In this document: piece by piece, positions 41,200 through 50,700 of the stretch
Layout of the letters: the number at the start of each line of letters is the position of its first letter
How positions within the stretch are numbered: the first letter of the stretch is position 1
NCBI GenBank assembly: GCA_948890655.1
Contig: CAQTYU010000004.1
Coordinates: 62,001-126,000 of the forward strand
Length of the DNA stretch: 64,000 nucleotides
Source of the DNA: Christensenellaceae bacterium
GTDB lineage: Bacteria; Bacillota; Clostridia; Christensenellales; Borkfalkiaceae
Direction: 5' to 3'
Program-made: the position numbers and the translations under genes
The notes under the pieces: model-generated
The model's input: only the letters and a program-made list of their open reading frames with translations
Told to the model about the DNA's origin: nothing
The model's database searches: none

Positions 41200-42312
41200 A
41201 TGGTTCAGGAAAAGGATTTACAGCAATTCAGCGCACAGTGTAAAAAGATATACGAAGAAATCGGGCGCGACGTCATAGGGCAGAAAGAGGTGGTGGAATA
41301 CACCGTCATTGCAATGATAGCCGGCGGCAACGTCCTGTTGGAAGGCGTGCCCGGCGTTGGTAAAACTAGGCTCGTGCGTACTTTGGGGCGCGTTTTCGAC
41401 CTTCCGTTTTCCCGTATCCAGTTTACCCCCGATCTTATGCCTGCGGACGTGACGGGTACCAACATAATAGTAAAGGACGAAAAGGGCAACTCGCAGTTCC
41501 AATTCCAGAAAGGACCAATTTTCAGCAACATTATCCTTGCGGACGAAATCAACCGCGCAACTCCCAAAACGCAGTCTGCGCTTCTCGAAGCCATGCAGGA
41601 ACACAAAGTTACTGTTATGGGCGTATCCCGAAAGCTTGAAGAGCCGTTCTTCGTACTTGCAACCCAAAACCCCATAGAGCAGGACGGAACCTATCCCCTG
41701 CCCGAAGCGCAGATGGATAGGTTTATGTTCAAGCTTTTGGTAACTTACCCCAATCTTGAAGAGCTCGGACAGATAGTCGGAATGACGCAGGTCACTATGG
41801 ACGAAACCGCGGACGCGGCTTGCAATGCGGAGCAGCTTTTAAATATGCGCACCACCGCAAAAGAAATCCCCGTCGCCAAGGAGGTTATGACTTACGCGCT
41901 CAAACTTACCCTTGCAACCCAGCCCGAAAGCGAGCACGCCGCCAAGATAACTAAAAAATACATACGTTGCGGAGCTTCGCCCCGTGCAGCGCAGGCAATC
42001 ATATCGGCGGCAAAGGTGCGCGCGCTTATGAACGGACGCTATAACGTTTCTTATAACGATTTGAACGCCTTGGCTTGCCCTGTGCTTCGTCACAGAATTA
42101 AGCTCACTTTTGAAGCCGTTACGGATAACGTGTCGGCAGACGATATAGTAAACGAGATTATCCGCGAGCTAAAAACGGGCTCGGAACCCGTAAAAGATAC
42201 TCCTAAGGAAAAGCCTGCGGAAAATAACGACCCCGTCGAAAAGACGGCGACGGACGGAGAAACTTCCGAAAAGCCCGCAAAGCGCGGTTTGTTCGGCGGT
42301 AAGAAAAAATAA
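41200..42312 (+). CDS. MoxR-family AAA+ ATPase
   Basis: 370-residue AAA+ ATPase of the MoxR group, proposed chaperones that assemble or activate VWA-domain complexes. Walker A GVPGVGKTRLVRTL is at about residues 50-63, Walker B ILADEINRATPKTQSALLEA near 110, sensor 1 FVLATQNPIEQ, the arginine-finger region QMDRFMFK, and the C-terminal lid with GASPRAAQAII. A hydrophilic tail of about 50 residues (rich in Lys/Pro/Glu) is added. It is followed two bases later by DUF58, the canonical partner. Confidence 0.95.
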   Translation: MVQEKDLQQFSAQCKKIYEEIGRDVIGQKEVVEYTVIAMIAGGNVLLEGVPGVGKTRLVRTLGRVFDLPFSRIQFTPDLMPADVTGTNIIVKDEKGNSQFQFQKGPIFSNIILADEINRATPKTQSALLEAMQEHKVTVMGVSRKLEEPFFVLATQNPIEQDGTYPLPEAQMDRFMFKLLVTYPNLEELGQIVGMTQVTMDETADAACNAEQLLNMRTTAKEIPVAKEVMTYALKLTLATQPESEHAAKITKKYIRCGASPRAAQAIISAAKVRALMNGRYNVSYNDLNALACPVLRHRIKLTFEAVTDNVSADDIVNEIIRELKTGSEPVKDTPKEKPAENNDPVEKTATDGETSEKPAKRGLFGGKKK

Positions 42313-42314
42313 AG

Positions 42315-43211
42315 ATGGGAAAGGTCATTGACGACAAATTCCTGAATAGGCTCGAAGCGGCGGCGCTCTACGTCCGCACGAATATGCAGGGCTACTTCGG
42401 CGGCAATCACCAAACGCACTTCCACGGCTCGACCGTGGAGTTTGCAGATTACCGCGAATACGTTCTTGGCGACGACATCCGCCGTATCGACTGGAATTTG
42501 TACAGCCGTTTTGAAAAATATTTCATAAAACTGTTTGTTGACGAACGTCAGATGCATATCCAGACGTTTTTGGACTGCTCCGCTTCCATGCAGAAAGCGG
42601 ATGAGAACAAAGCGCTTTACGCTATGCGGATTGCCGCCGCAATAGGCTACCTTTCGGTAAGGAATATGGACAGAACGTCCATAAGACTTATAAAGGGCGA
42701 CGTAGCTGAAGATTTATGCGGAACGATTACGGGCAAAAACTCTTTTTTCCGCGGTATAGGCAAGTTCGATACCTTGCAGTTCAAAGGTAGCTCTGATTTG
42801 GAAAAGGCGATAATAAACTGCCCGCATCCCGGTTCCAATAACGGTCTTACCGTCATAATTTCGGACTTTATGACCGAAAGCAACTGGAAAAAGGCGGTTG
42901 ACTTTCTACTGTTCCAGAAGAGACAGGTTATGCTTATTCAGGTTCTTTCTCCCGAAGAGGTGGATCCGGAATACAACGGTAGAATCCGTCTCGTCGATTT
43001 GGAGGCGCAAGACCCCATGGACGACAGACATATTAAAATGAAAATAACTAAAAGTCACATAAAAGCTTATAAAGAAGCTTTAAAGGACTTTATAGACGAT
43101 ATCAAAAGATTTTGCTCCTCGCGTGAGGTTGACTTTTTATCGGTCACCTGTGACGAACCTATCGAAAAGCTTTTATTTGAACGGATGTATTTAACGGGTA
43201 CTATCAGATGA
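42315..43211 (+). CDS. DUF58 domain protein
   Basis: 298 residues. The DUF58 signature FADYREYVLGDDIRRIDWN follows an N-terminal basic stretch, and the VWA-like core has an intact MIDAS first strand FLDCSASM (Asp-x-Ser-x-Ser). DUF58 proteins are the usual partners of MoxR ATPases. There is no membrane helix, so it should be cytoplasmic and bridge MoxR to the membrane VWA proteins. It overlaps the next gene by four bases (ATGA). Confidence 0.93.
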   Translation: MGKVIDDKFLNRLEAAALYVRTNMQGYFGGNHQTHFHGSTVEFADYREYVLGDDIRRIDWNLYSRFEKYFIKLFVDERQMHIQTFLDCSASMQKADENKALYAMRIAAAIGYLSVRNMDRTSIRLIKGDVAEDLCGTITGKNSFFRGIGKFDTLQFKGSSDLEKAIINCPHPGSNNGLTVIISDFMTESNWKKAVDFLLFQKRQVMLIQVLSPEEVDPEYNGRIRLVDLEAQDPMDDRHIKMKITKSHIKAYKEALKDFIDDIKRFCSSREVDFLSVTCDEPIEKLLFERMYLTGTIR

Positions 43212-45094
43212 AATTTGCGCTTCCTTTGGGTTTGTTGGGTCTGATTGCTATCGCTGCACTCATACTCATCTATATCCTAAAACCCAAATATCAGGACAAA
43301 AAAGTTTCCAGCACTTACGTATGGGAACTGTCCTTGCGTTACCAAAAGCGCAAAGTGCCTTTGCAGTGGCTTAAAAGCTCACTGCTTTTAGTCGTTCAAA
43401 TAATTATTATTATAGTAATGGCTTTTATGATGGCGCAGCCTCTCGTTGTGCTTGCTACTAAAACGGGTGAAAAGATAGTGGTGCTTGAAGCGTCCGCTTC
43501 AATGCTTGCCGAGGACGGCGGCAAAAGCCGTTTTGACCGAGCCGTTACCGAAATAGGCAGTCTTGCCGAAAAAACCGCGGTAGAGGGAGATAAGTTCACG
43601 GTAATTTTAGCGGGGGAAGAAGCTTCTTTCGTAGTTCGCCGCTCCGATTCCGCAAGCTATATTAAACAAAAGCTTTCCGAAGCTAAGTGTACTTTTGCAA
43701 GTTCAGACGTTGAAGAAGCCATGTCTCTTGCCGAAGAAGTGCTGAAAGAAAACCCTCAGGCAGATGTTTACCTTTATACCGACTGCGACTATGCGGACGC
43801 GGGCAAGGTTACGGTGGTAAATATGGCGCGCTCAGAGTGGAACGCCGCAGTCCTTGATTTTTCCGCCAAGAGAGAGAAAGGGAGATATATCTTTACCGCA
43901 AAGGTAGCAAGCTACGGCAGGTCTGCCGAAATTGCGGTAAACCTCAACGTTGACGGCAAAGCTCGGCTTCCCAAGCTTGCGCAATGCGAAGCGGATGAAA
44001 CTGTGTCCGTCGTATGGGACGCTCTTGATATAAACGAATACGATAGTGCGGACGTGCATTTGGTTGCGGACGACAGTTTTGTTTACGACAACGAGTTTTA
44101 CATTTACAGAGCAAATACGTCTAAGTTCAAAGTTCAGCTTGACAGCGTTGACCCTGGCTTTTTATACAGTGCGTTGCACTCCGTTGAAAGATGTCAGGTC
44201 GATTTGGTAACGAAACCCGAGCAAGACACGGAGGAGACCAAGGATCCCGCTCCTGCAAAGACGAGCGGTTACGACCTGTATATTTACGATGGTACTTATC
44301 CCGAAAAAATACCTACGGACGGCACGGTTTGGCTCATTAACCCGCCCCGTGACCTTCCTGTTTCCAAGTGGGGTATTTCATTTAACGGTACGCGTAGCGG
44401 AAATTACGCGCTCACCGCTGATAACGTAAGCGGCGAAACTTACAAAAAGATAATGAACGGCGTGTCCGTTTCTTCGATGAAAGCGACGGAGTATTCCCGT
44501 GCGGTAAGCTATGCGGGGTACGAAAGCATATTAAAGTGCAACGGCGATCCCGTTTTGCTTGCAAGAGATATTGGCGGCGTTAAAACCGTTGTGCTTGCGT
44601 TCGACCTGCATATGTCGACGCTCCCCGTGCTATTAGTCGATTTCCCTTTGTTGATAAACAATCTTTGCAGCTATTCGATGGCTCATACCGTCGATAATAC
44701 CTTATATAACGTAGGCGACTTAGTAACCGTGAACACTAAAGCTGACGCCGAAATCGTGTCAATCAGCGCCAAATACGCATCGGGCGAAGAGGAAAAGACC
44801 GATTACACGGAATTCCCCGTAGTTTTAGATGCAACACAAGCGGGCGCTTTTACGGTTACGCAAACTCTTGCGTCGGGCAGAGTGGTTGAGGATAGCTACT
44901 TCGTGCGTTTGCCCGAAAACGAAAGCCTATTCAATTTTACGGGAGATATGCTCGTAAATCCCATAGTCATATCAAGCGTCGGTACCGATACCGAAATCGA
45001 GAACGACACTATGGATATTTACGTTTATTTTGCCGCTGTGCTTTTAGCGCTCGTCTGCGTGGAATGGGGGTTACAATATCGTGAACAGTATTAA
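43208..45094 (+). CDS. BatA-like membrane VWA protein with altered MIDAS
   Basis: 628 residues. It begins with the aerotolerance-type N-terminal pair of helices (PLGLLGLIAIAALILIYIL and LLLVVQIIIIIVMAFMMA), with basic loop between, then a VWA-like domain. The MIDAS start reads IVVLEASASM, with Glu in place of the first Asp of Asp-x-Ser-x-Ser, so metal binding may be altered. A long beta-rich extracytoplasmic part follows, and the C terminus is a membrane helix (IYVYFAAVLLALVCVEWGL). In BatA/B-type systems the VWA parts sit on the outside or in the membrane plane. It overlaps the next gene by 14 bases. Confidence 0.87.
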   Translation: MKFALPLGLLGLIAIAALILIYILKPKYQDKKVSSTYVWELSLRYQKRKVPLQWLKSSLLLVVQIIIIIVMAFMMAQPLVVLATKTGEKIVVLEASASMLAEDGGKSRFDRAVTEIGSLAEKTAVEGDKFTVILAGEEASFVVRRSDSASYIKQKLSEAKCTFASSDVEEAMSLAEEVLKENPQADVYLYTDCDYADAGKVTVVNMARSEWNAAVLDFSAKREKGRYIFTAKVASYGRSAEIAVNLNVDGKARLPKLAQCEADETVSVVWDALDINEYDSADVHLVADDSFVYDNEFYIYRANTSKFKVQLDSVDPGFLYSALHSVERCQVDLVTKPEQDTEETKDPAPAKTSGYDLYIYDGTYPEKIPTDGTVWLINPPRDLPVSKWGISFNGTRSGNYALTADNVSGETYKKIMNGVSVSSMKATEYSRAVSYAGYESILKCNGDPVLLARDIGGVKTVVLAFDLHMSTLPVLLVDFPLLINNLCSYSMAHTVDNTLYNVGDLVTVNTKADAEIVSISAKYASGEEEKTDYTEFPVVLDATQAGAFTVTQTLASGRVVEDSYFVRLPENESLFNFTGDMLVNPIVISSVGTDTEIENDTMDIYVYFAAVLLALVCVEWGLQYREQY

Positions 45095-47750
45095 CGCCTT
45101 TTGTGCGCTCAGCGTAAGTTTTAAAATTCCATGGCTCCTGTTTTTGCTTATACCTGCGTTCGCTCTGATGCTCTGGCCTTATTTCAGACTTCCAAAGCAG
45201 CACAGAAGAACCACTAGCCGCGTCGTGTCCCTAGTGTTACACTCCGTGATATTATTGTTGTGCGTATTTATGCTCTGCGGAATGAACTTCGAGTACACGA
45301 GCGTATCCATCAAAAACGACGTAATTTTGCTCGTTGACGTTTCGGACAGCAACAAGGCGTCCGAAGACGATATGAATTCGTTCATTCGGGATATAGTCGA
45401 CGAAAGCGAGGAGGGCTACCGCTTAGGCATAGTAACATTTGCTAACGGACAGGTCTACGCTGCAGAGTTAAACGGCAACGGCGCACAGGCTTACGAAAAC
45501 TATATTGCAAAGTCTGAAACCGACAAGCCCGAGGGAAACGCTTCGGATATATCTACGGCGCTTTTATTTGCCCGTGATAAGCTTGCCGACCCTTCTTCGG
45601 GGCGCATAATCGTGCTTTCGGACGGCTTGCAGACCGACGGTAACGCGCTTGCCGTAGTTAAAACTCTTGCAGACGGCGGCACGCGTGTGGATACAGTATG
45701 CTTCTCGCCTAAGGGCTATAAAAGCGAAGTGCAGATAAATTCGCTGGAAGTGCCGCAAAGAATTGCCGTCGGAGAAACGTCTCAAATCACCGTAGAATTG
45801 CAAAGCGCTTCCGCAGGCTCCGCCATTGTTACGCTCTACGATAACGGCGAATATTACGACAGACAGGAAGTAGTGCTCGGCGGAGGAACGGAGCACTGCC
45901 AATTCAATTACACTTTAGTAACTCCAAAATTCCACGAATTCCGCGCGGAAGTTACGGCGGAAAACGATACCCTTTCGCAAAACAACGTATATTATTCTTA
46001 TATCGATGTAGAGTCCTCCAATAAAGTTTTGCTAGTCGACGGTACGGGCAACGAAACCGCACGGTTAGAAAGTATTTTAAGCGGCGAATACGACATTACG
46101 AAAATAACTCTTGACGGATTGCCTAAAACGCTTGAAGAGTTGTGCAGGTATGACGAGGTCGTGTTTGCAAACGTTGCCAACGCCGACCTTCCCGCAGGGT
46201 TTGACGATATTTTAACCGAGTACGTTGAAATCTACGGCGGCGGTTTCTATACGGTCGGCGGCGACAAAGCTTATAAGCAAGAGGATATGGAGGGCACTAA
46301 ATATCAGGAGCTGCTGCCCGTCATTGCCAATACCGAGGCAAGAACTCTGGGACTTATACTCGTAATCGACTGTTCCACCAGTATGAAGGAAATTCCTTCC
46401 GGCAGCTCGTCACAGCGAATAGACCTTGCAAAAGAAGCTGCAATTGCCAGTGTTGAAGCGTTGGGGCCAGACGATTACGTCGGCGTAGTAACCTTCAATA
46501 ATAAAGCAACGCGGCTTGTGGAAATGTCACCCTTATCTCGTAAGGAGTCTATTATACGTCAGATAAGGGAGGGAATTAAGATATCGGAACAGGGAACCCA
46601 TTACACCAACGCGCTTAAAGCCGCGGAAGGTATGTTTTTAGGTTTCAAAGAAACCGAAATGAAACATATCATTTTCCTTACCGACGGTGTGCCGGTAGGG
46701 GACAGCGAAGCCAACTTTATGAATGAAATTGATAGAATAGCGCGTATGGACGTAACTCTTTCAACGATAGCGTTGGGCTCCGACGTATCCACTGAAACTG
46801 CAGAGGAAATGGCTGAGCGCGGCGGCGGGCGATTTTACAACGTCTCGCGTGAGACGGAGCTTAAAAGAATAATGGTGGAGGAAACCACCGTTGCCGCAAG
46901 CCAGTATGAAAACGAAATTAAAGTAACGCCGAAAATAACCAGTATTACCGCTGCGGCGGTTTCGGGCATTACCGAGCTTCCCGAGCTCGGCGGCTTCTAC
47001 GGCACGAGAATGAAAGACGGCGCTATAATGGTGCTAGGCTATGAAGGTAACCCCATTTACGCCGAGTGGCAGCGCGGTGCGGGCAGGGTCGGCAGCTTTA
47101 TGAGCGATTTAAGCGGTAAGTGGTCTGACAAGTTTTTATCCGACGACAACGGCAAAAAATTCATAATAAATTCCGTAGGCAGTCTTTTGCCAACGGAAAC
47201 GAACCAGATCTATGCAGAGATAAAGGCGGAAATAACCAACGTCAACTTCACGTCTGAAATCCGCGTCTACACTGATACGGCGGAAGGTCAAACCGTAACG
47301 GCGCAGCTTATTTCACCCGACGGGCAAATTTCCCAAATTAACCTTGAAAAGCAGACGGGCAACCTCTATGCGGGCGTTTTCGATACCCGTACGGTCGGCA
47401 TTTACGAGATTAAGATAACGAAAAGCGGCGCGGGGGAGACGACGGAAACTTCAGTATACACGGTATTATCTTATTCGGCGGAATATTCCGCGTTTGCCGA
47501 CGATACCGAGTGTTTCCGTTTCCTTGAAAGCGTAGCGGAAAACGGCAACGGTTCAGTGTTGTTCTCTGCGGAGAATCTGTTCGGAAGACAGAATGAGGTA
47601 ACGCGTAGTACGTTTAACCCGCAACTTACGTTTTTAATATTAAGTATCGTTCTGTTTCTATTAGATATCGTCGTTCGTAAATTCAAAATTAAGTGGCCGC
47701 ACGAAATTATCCGTGAACGCCGCAATACTAACCAGGGAAAAGCTGCATAG
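45081..47750 (+). CDS. Large membrane protein with two VWA domains
   Basis: 889 residues from a GTG at 45081. Two N-terminal helices (WLLFLLIPAFALMLWPYF and VVSLVLHSVILLLCVFMLCG) are followed by a first VWA domain (ILLVDVSDSNKASEDD), a beta-rich segment, a GATase-like strand (KVLLVDGTGNETARLESIL and GGGFYTVGG), and a second VWA domain with complete MIDAS (LILVIDCSTSMKE, near residue 430, and FLTDGVPVGD). The C terminus has a helix and a basic tail (DIVVRKFKIKWPHEI). It resembles the YfbK/GATase-VWA membrane proteins in MoxR operons. It overlaps the preceding gene. Confidence 0.88.
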   Translation: MNSINAFCALSVSFKIPWLLFLLIPAFALMLWPYFRLPKQHRRTTSRVVSLVLHSVILLLCVFMLCGMNFEYTSVSIKNDVILLVDVSDSNKASEDDMNSFIRDIVDESEEGYRLGIVTFANGQVYAAELNGNGAQAYENYIAKSETDKPEGNASDISTALLFARDKLADPSSGRIIVLSDGLQTDGNALAVVKTLADGGTRVDTVCFSPKGYKSEVQINSLEVPQRIAVGETSQITVELQSASAGSAIVTLYDNGEYYDRQEVVLGGGTEHCQFNYTLVTPKFHEFRAEVTAENDTLSQNNVYYSYIDVESSNKVLLVDGTGNETARLESILSGEYDITKITLDGLPKTLEELCRYDEVVFANVANADLPAGFDDILTEYVEIYGGGFYTVGGDKAYKQEDMEGTKYQELLPVIANTEARTLGLILVIDCSTSMKEIPSGSSSQRIDLAKEAAIASVEALGPDDYVGVVTFNNKATRLVEMSPLSRKESIIRQIREGIKISEQGTHYTNALKAAEGMFLGFKETEMKHIIFLTDGVPVGDSEANFMNEIDRIARMDVTLSTIALGSDVSTETAEEMAERGGGRFYNVSRETELKRIMVEETTVAASQYENEIKVTPKITSITAAAVSGITELPELGGFYGTRMKDGAIMVLGYEGNPIYAEWQRGAGRVGSFMSDLSGKWSDKFLSDDNGKKFIINSVGSLLPTETNQIYAEIKAEITNVNFTSEIRVYTDTAEGQTVTAQLISPDGQISQINLEKQTGNLYAGVFDTRTVGIYEIKITKSGAGETTETSVYTVLSYSAEYSAFADDTECFRFLESVAENGNGSVLFSAENLFGRQNEVTRSTFNPQLTFLILSIVLFLLDIVVRKFKIKWPHEIIRERRNTNQGKAA

Positions 47751-47775
47751 TGATAAGGTAAGGAGAAATTTTATC

Positions 47776-50700
47776 ATGAAAAAGATGCTGAGGATATTAG
47801 CCGCTATAATGTCGGTTTTGCTTATTCCGGCTATGTTCGCAGCCTGCTCAACGGAAGAGCAGGTTACCGACCCCGTATTCACGCTTGATAAAACAAGCGT
47901 GGACCTCACCGCAGGTGGCAACGTTGAAGTTTTAACGCTTACGATTGCCAACGTGAACGAAACGCCCGAGTGGGCGTCTTCCAATTCTTCCGTTGCAACC
48001 GTATCCGTCGGTTCAAGCGCGAACAAGGCAACGGTAAAAGGCGTTGGTGCAGGCGCTGCGGTAATTACGGTAAAAGCGGGCGCAAACTTGGCGATTTGCG
48101 CCGTGACCGTCAAACCGGGCGCGTATATCAATCTTGATAAAACAAGTGTAAGCTTGCTTGCGGGCACTACGACAACGCTGTCCGTTGAGACCAATGTAAC
48201 GTCGTCGCTGACTTATACGTCATCAAATCCTTCCGTTGCAACAGTATCCCCAACAGGGCTTATTACGGCGGTTTCGGGCGGCGTTGCAAAAATTACCGTT
48301 TCGGGCGGTAACGCTTCCGCAACCTGTACGGTAATAGTTACCGACCCTTATGTAGTTTTAAATAAAGAAATGGTCTTGCTCACCTTGGAAGAAGGGCAAA
48401 ACACATTCCAGCTTGAAGCGGATTCCAACGGCGACGTTGAATGGTATTCGGATAACGAGGATGCGGTAACGGTAAGCGAAGAGGGCTTGGTAACCGCAGT
48501 CGCTAAAGGTGAAGCAACTATTACGGCAAGTTACGCTTCCGCAAGCGCCCTGTGCGTCGTAAAAGTCAAGGAAGAAATTTTAACTGTAACGATATTTAAC
48601 GAGGGCGTCGAGGTGGAAGATACGCTCACCCTTCAGCCTAAATCTTCACTTGCTCTTACGGCAACGATAACCCCCGAACAGCAGGACGACGACGCAAAAG
48701 TCACTTGGTCCGTTAAATCTGGAGAAACCGTCGTATCCGTTGACGAAAACGGCGTTGTAACCTCTCTCGGCGATATCTACGGTACTGCGGTTATAGTCGC
48801 AACGAGTGTAAAAGACCCCGATTGCACTGCGGAATGCACAGTAAACGTACCCGACCCCTATGCCGATTGGCTCGTTATTTCGGATAAAGCTTCGCTCGTT
48901 GCGGCTTTCAAATCTGGCAACGAAAATAAAAATATGTACCTTACCGGCGATATCGACTTCGACGGCGCAACGTTGAACAGCTCTATGGGCAACTTCAACG
49001 GCACGTTCGACGGCAGAGGTTACGAGATTATGAACTTCTCATGCAACGGTCTTTTCGGAGGCGTTGACAGAAAGGGCACGGTAAGAAATCTTGCCATAAC
49101 CTGTACTTCTGGGCGCGGCGCGGAGTTCAACGGACTTTTCGGACAATTCGTTTTGGGTAAAGTCGAAAATTGTCGTTTCGATATTACGGTAAACGAAAAC
49201 AATATGGCGACTATTGCGCACCATACCGACCGATCAAGCGTTATAAACAACGTAATTATGCTCGTCAGAAATCCGTTAAACAAAGAAAATATTTACGCGG
49301 GTTGTTTCCTCAACGGCGCTTGGAGCAATTCCTACTGTGCGGTTTTGGAAGGCAAAGTTGCGCAGGTATTCGGACCGCAATCCAAGACCGAAGCAGAACT
49401 TAAACAGGCTTCGCTGTATGCTGATTGGGACGGGACCGTATGGCAAATAGAAGACGGTGAAATCCCCGTATTGAAGAACGGCGGCAATATCGGCGAACTC
49501 AGAGTTGTTCTCAACACGACGGCTGAAACTATTTATAAAGGCAGTTTCTTGGACCTCGTTGCGACCGTAAAGCCGACTAAGCTTCCCGTAGCAGACAAAG
49601 GCGTAATTTGGTCGTCGGATAACGAAGACGTTGCAACCGTTGACCAAAACGGTTCCGTAACGGCTGTCGGCGAGGGCATAGCTGTGATAACCGCAACCTC
49701 CGTCAAGGACGACACGAAGTTTGCAAGCTGCACGATAACGGTTGAGCTTCCCGACACTCAACCCGAACCTATAGTTGAAATAACTAATAAGTCGGCTGTT
49801 TCGGAAGGCTTAAAGATAAATAATTCTTTAACTCTGACTACCAGAGTGAATAGAGACGACGGCTCGGTAAGCTGGTCTTCTTCGGACAGCGGCGTAGCGA
49901 GCGTTGACGATAGTGGCAAAGTAACCGCAAAAGGCGAAGGCGAAGTTACCATAACCGCAACCTTTACGACCGAAAACGGCAAAATTGCAACGGACAGCGT
50001 TACCATCACGGTATACGGCGACGGTTATATAGAGCTTGCGCTTCGTGCGCGCTCCGTAAGTGTCGGCGGCACGTACAAAATTGATTTCAAAGCTTTGGGC
50101 GGCACGGTAAACTGGACTTCGAGCAATCCTCACTTTGCAACTGTTGATGCAAGCGGCACTGTAAACGGCATTGCGGTAGGTAAAACTACCATTACCGCAA
50201 AAGTCGGAGATAAGACCGCTACGATGGTAATTCAAGTCTACGACAAACCCGCAGGCGCAACCGAAGTGTCCACGCCCGCACAGTTCAAGAATATCGGCAA
50301 CGGCACGTACTTCATCGTCAATGATATCGATATGGGCGGCGAAACGGTAAATACGCTTAACGAGTTTGCAAAAATAAACGGCTTGGGCTATAAAGTAAGC
50401 AATTTCAGTACGCCTAAACTGTTCACGCAGTTCCAGGGCTATATGAGGAATATCGAAATATCCTGCGTGCTTAACGGTAACGGCAACTTTGACGGCTTGT
50501 TCGGCACGTGGATAGGCGCAGCGGACGGAACCGTTGAGAACTGTATCCTCGATATAACTTTCTCGGGCTCCGCAAATCAATGCGCCCTCGTTCACCACAA
50601 CAATAACGGTACTGTAAGGAATATAATTTTAAAGGTAACCTGTGAAAACGGCGCAAGCGGGCAAAAGTTCCCCGCGTGGTTTGAGAAACCCGGTAACGGC

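Noticed and set aside
49828..50598. 256-codon open frame on the minus strand inside the giant lipoprotein
   Set aside because: It is opposite a gene with a signal peptide and repeated Ig domains. Codon bias alone produces the reverse frame, and there is no ribosome binding site or family motif.
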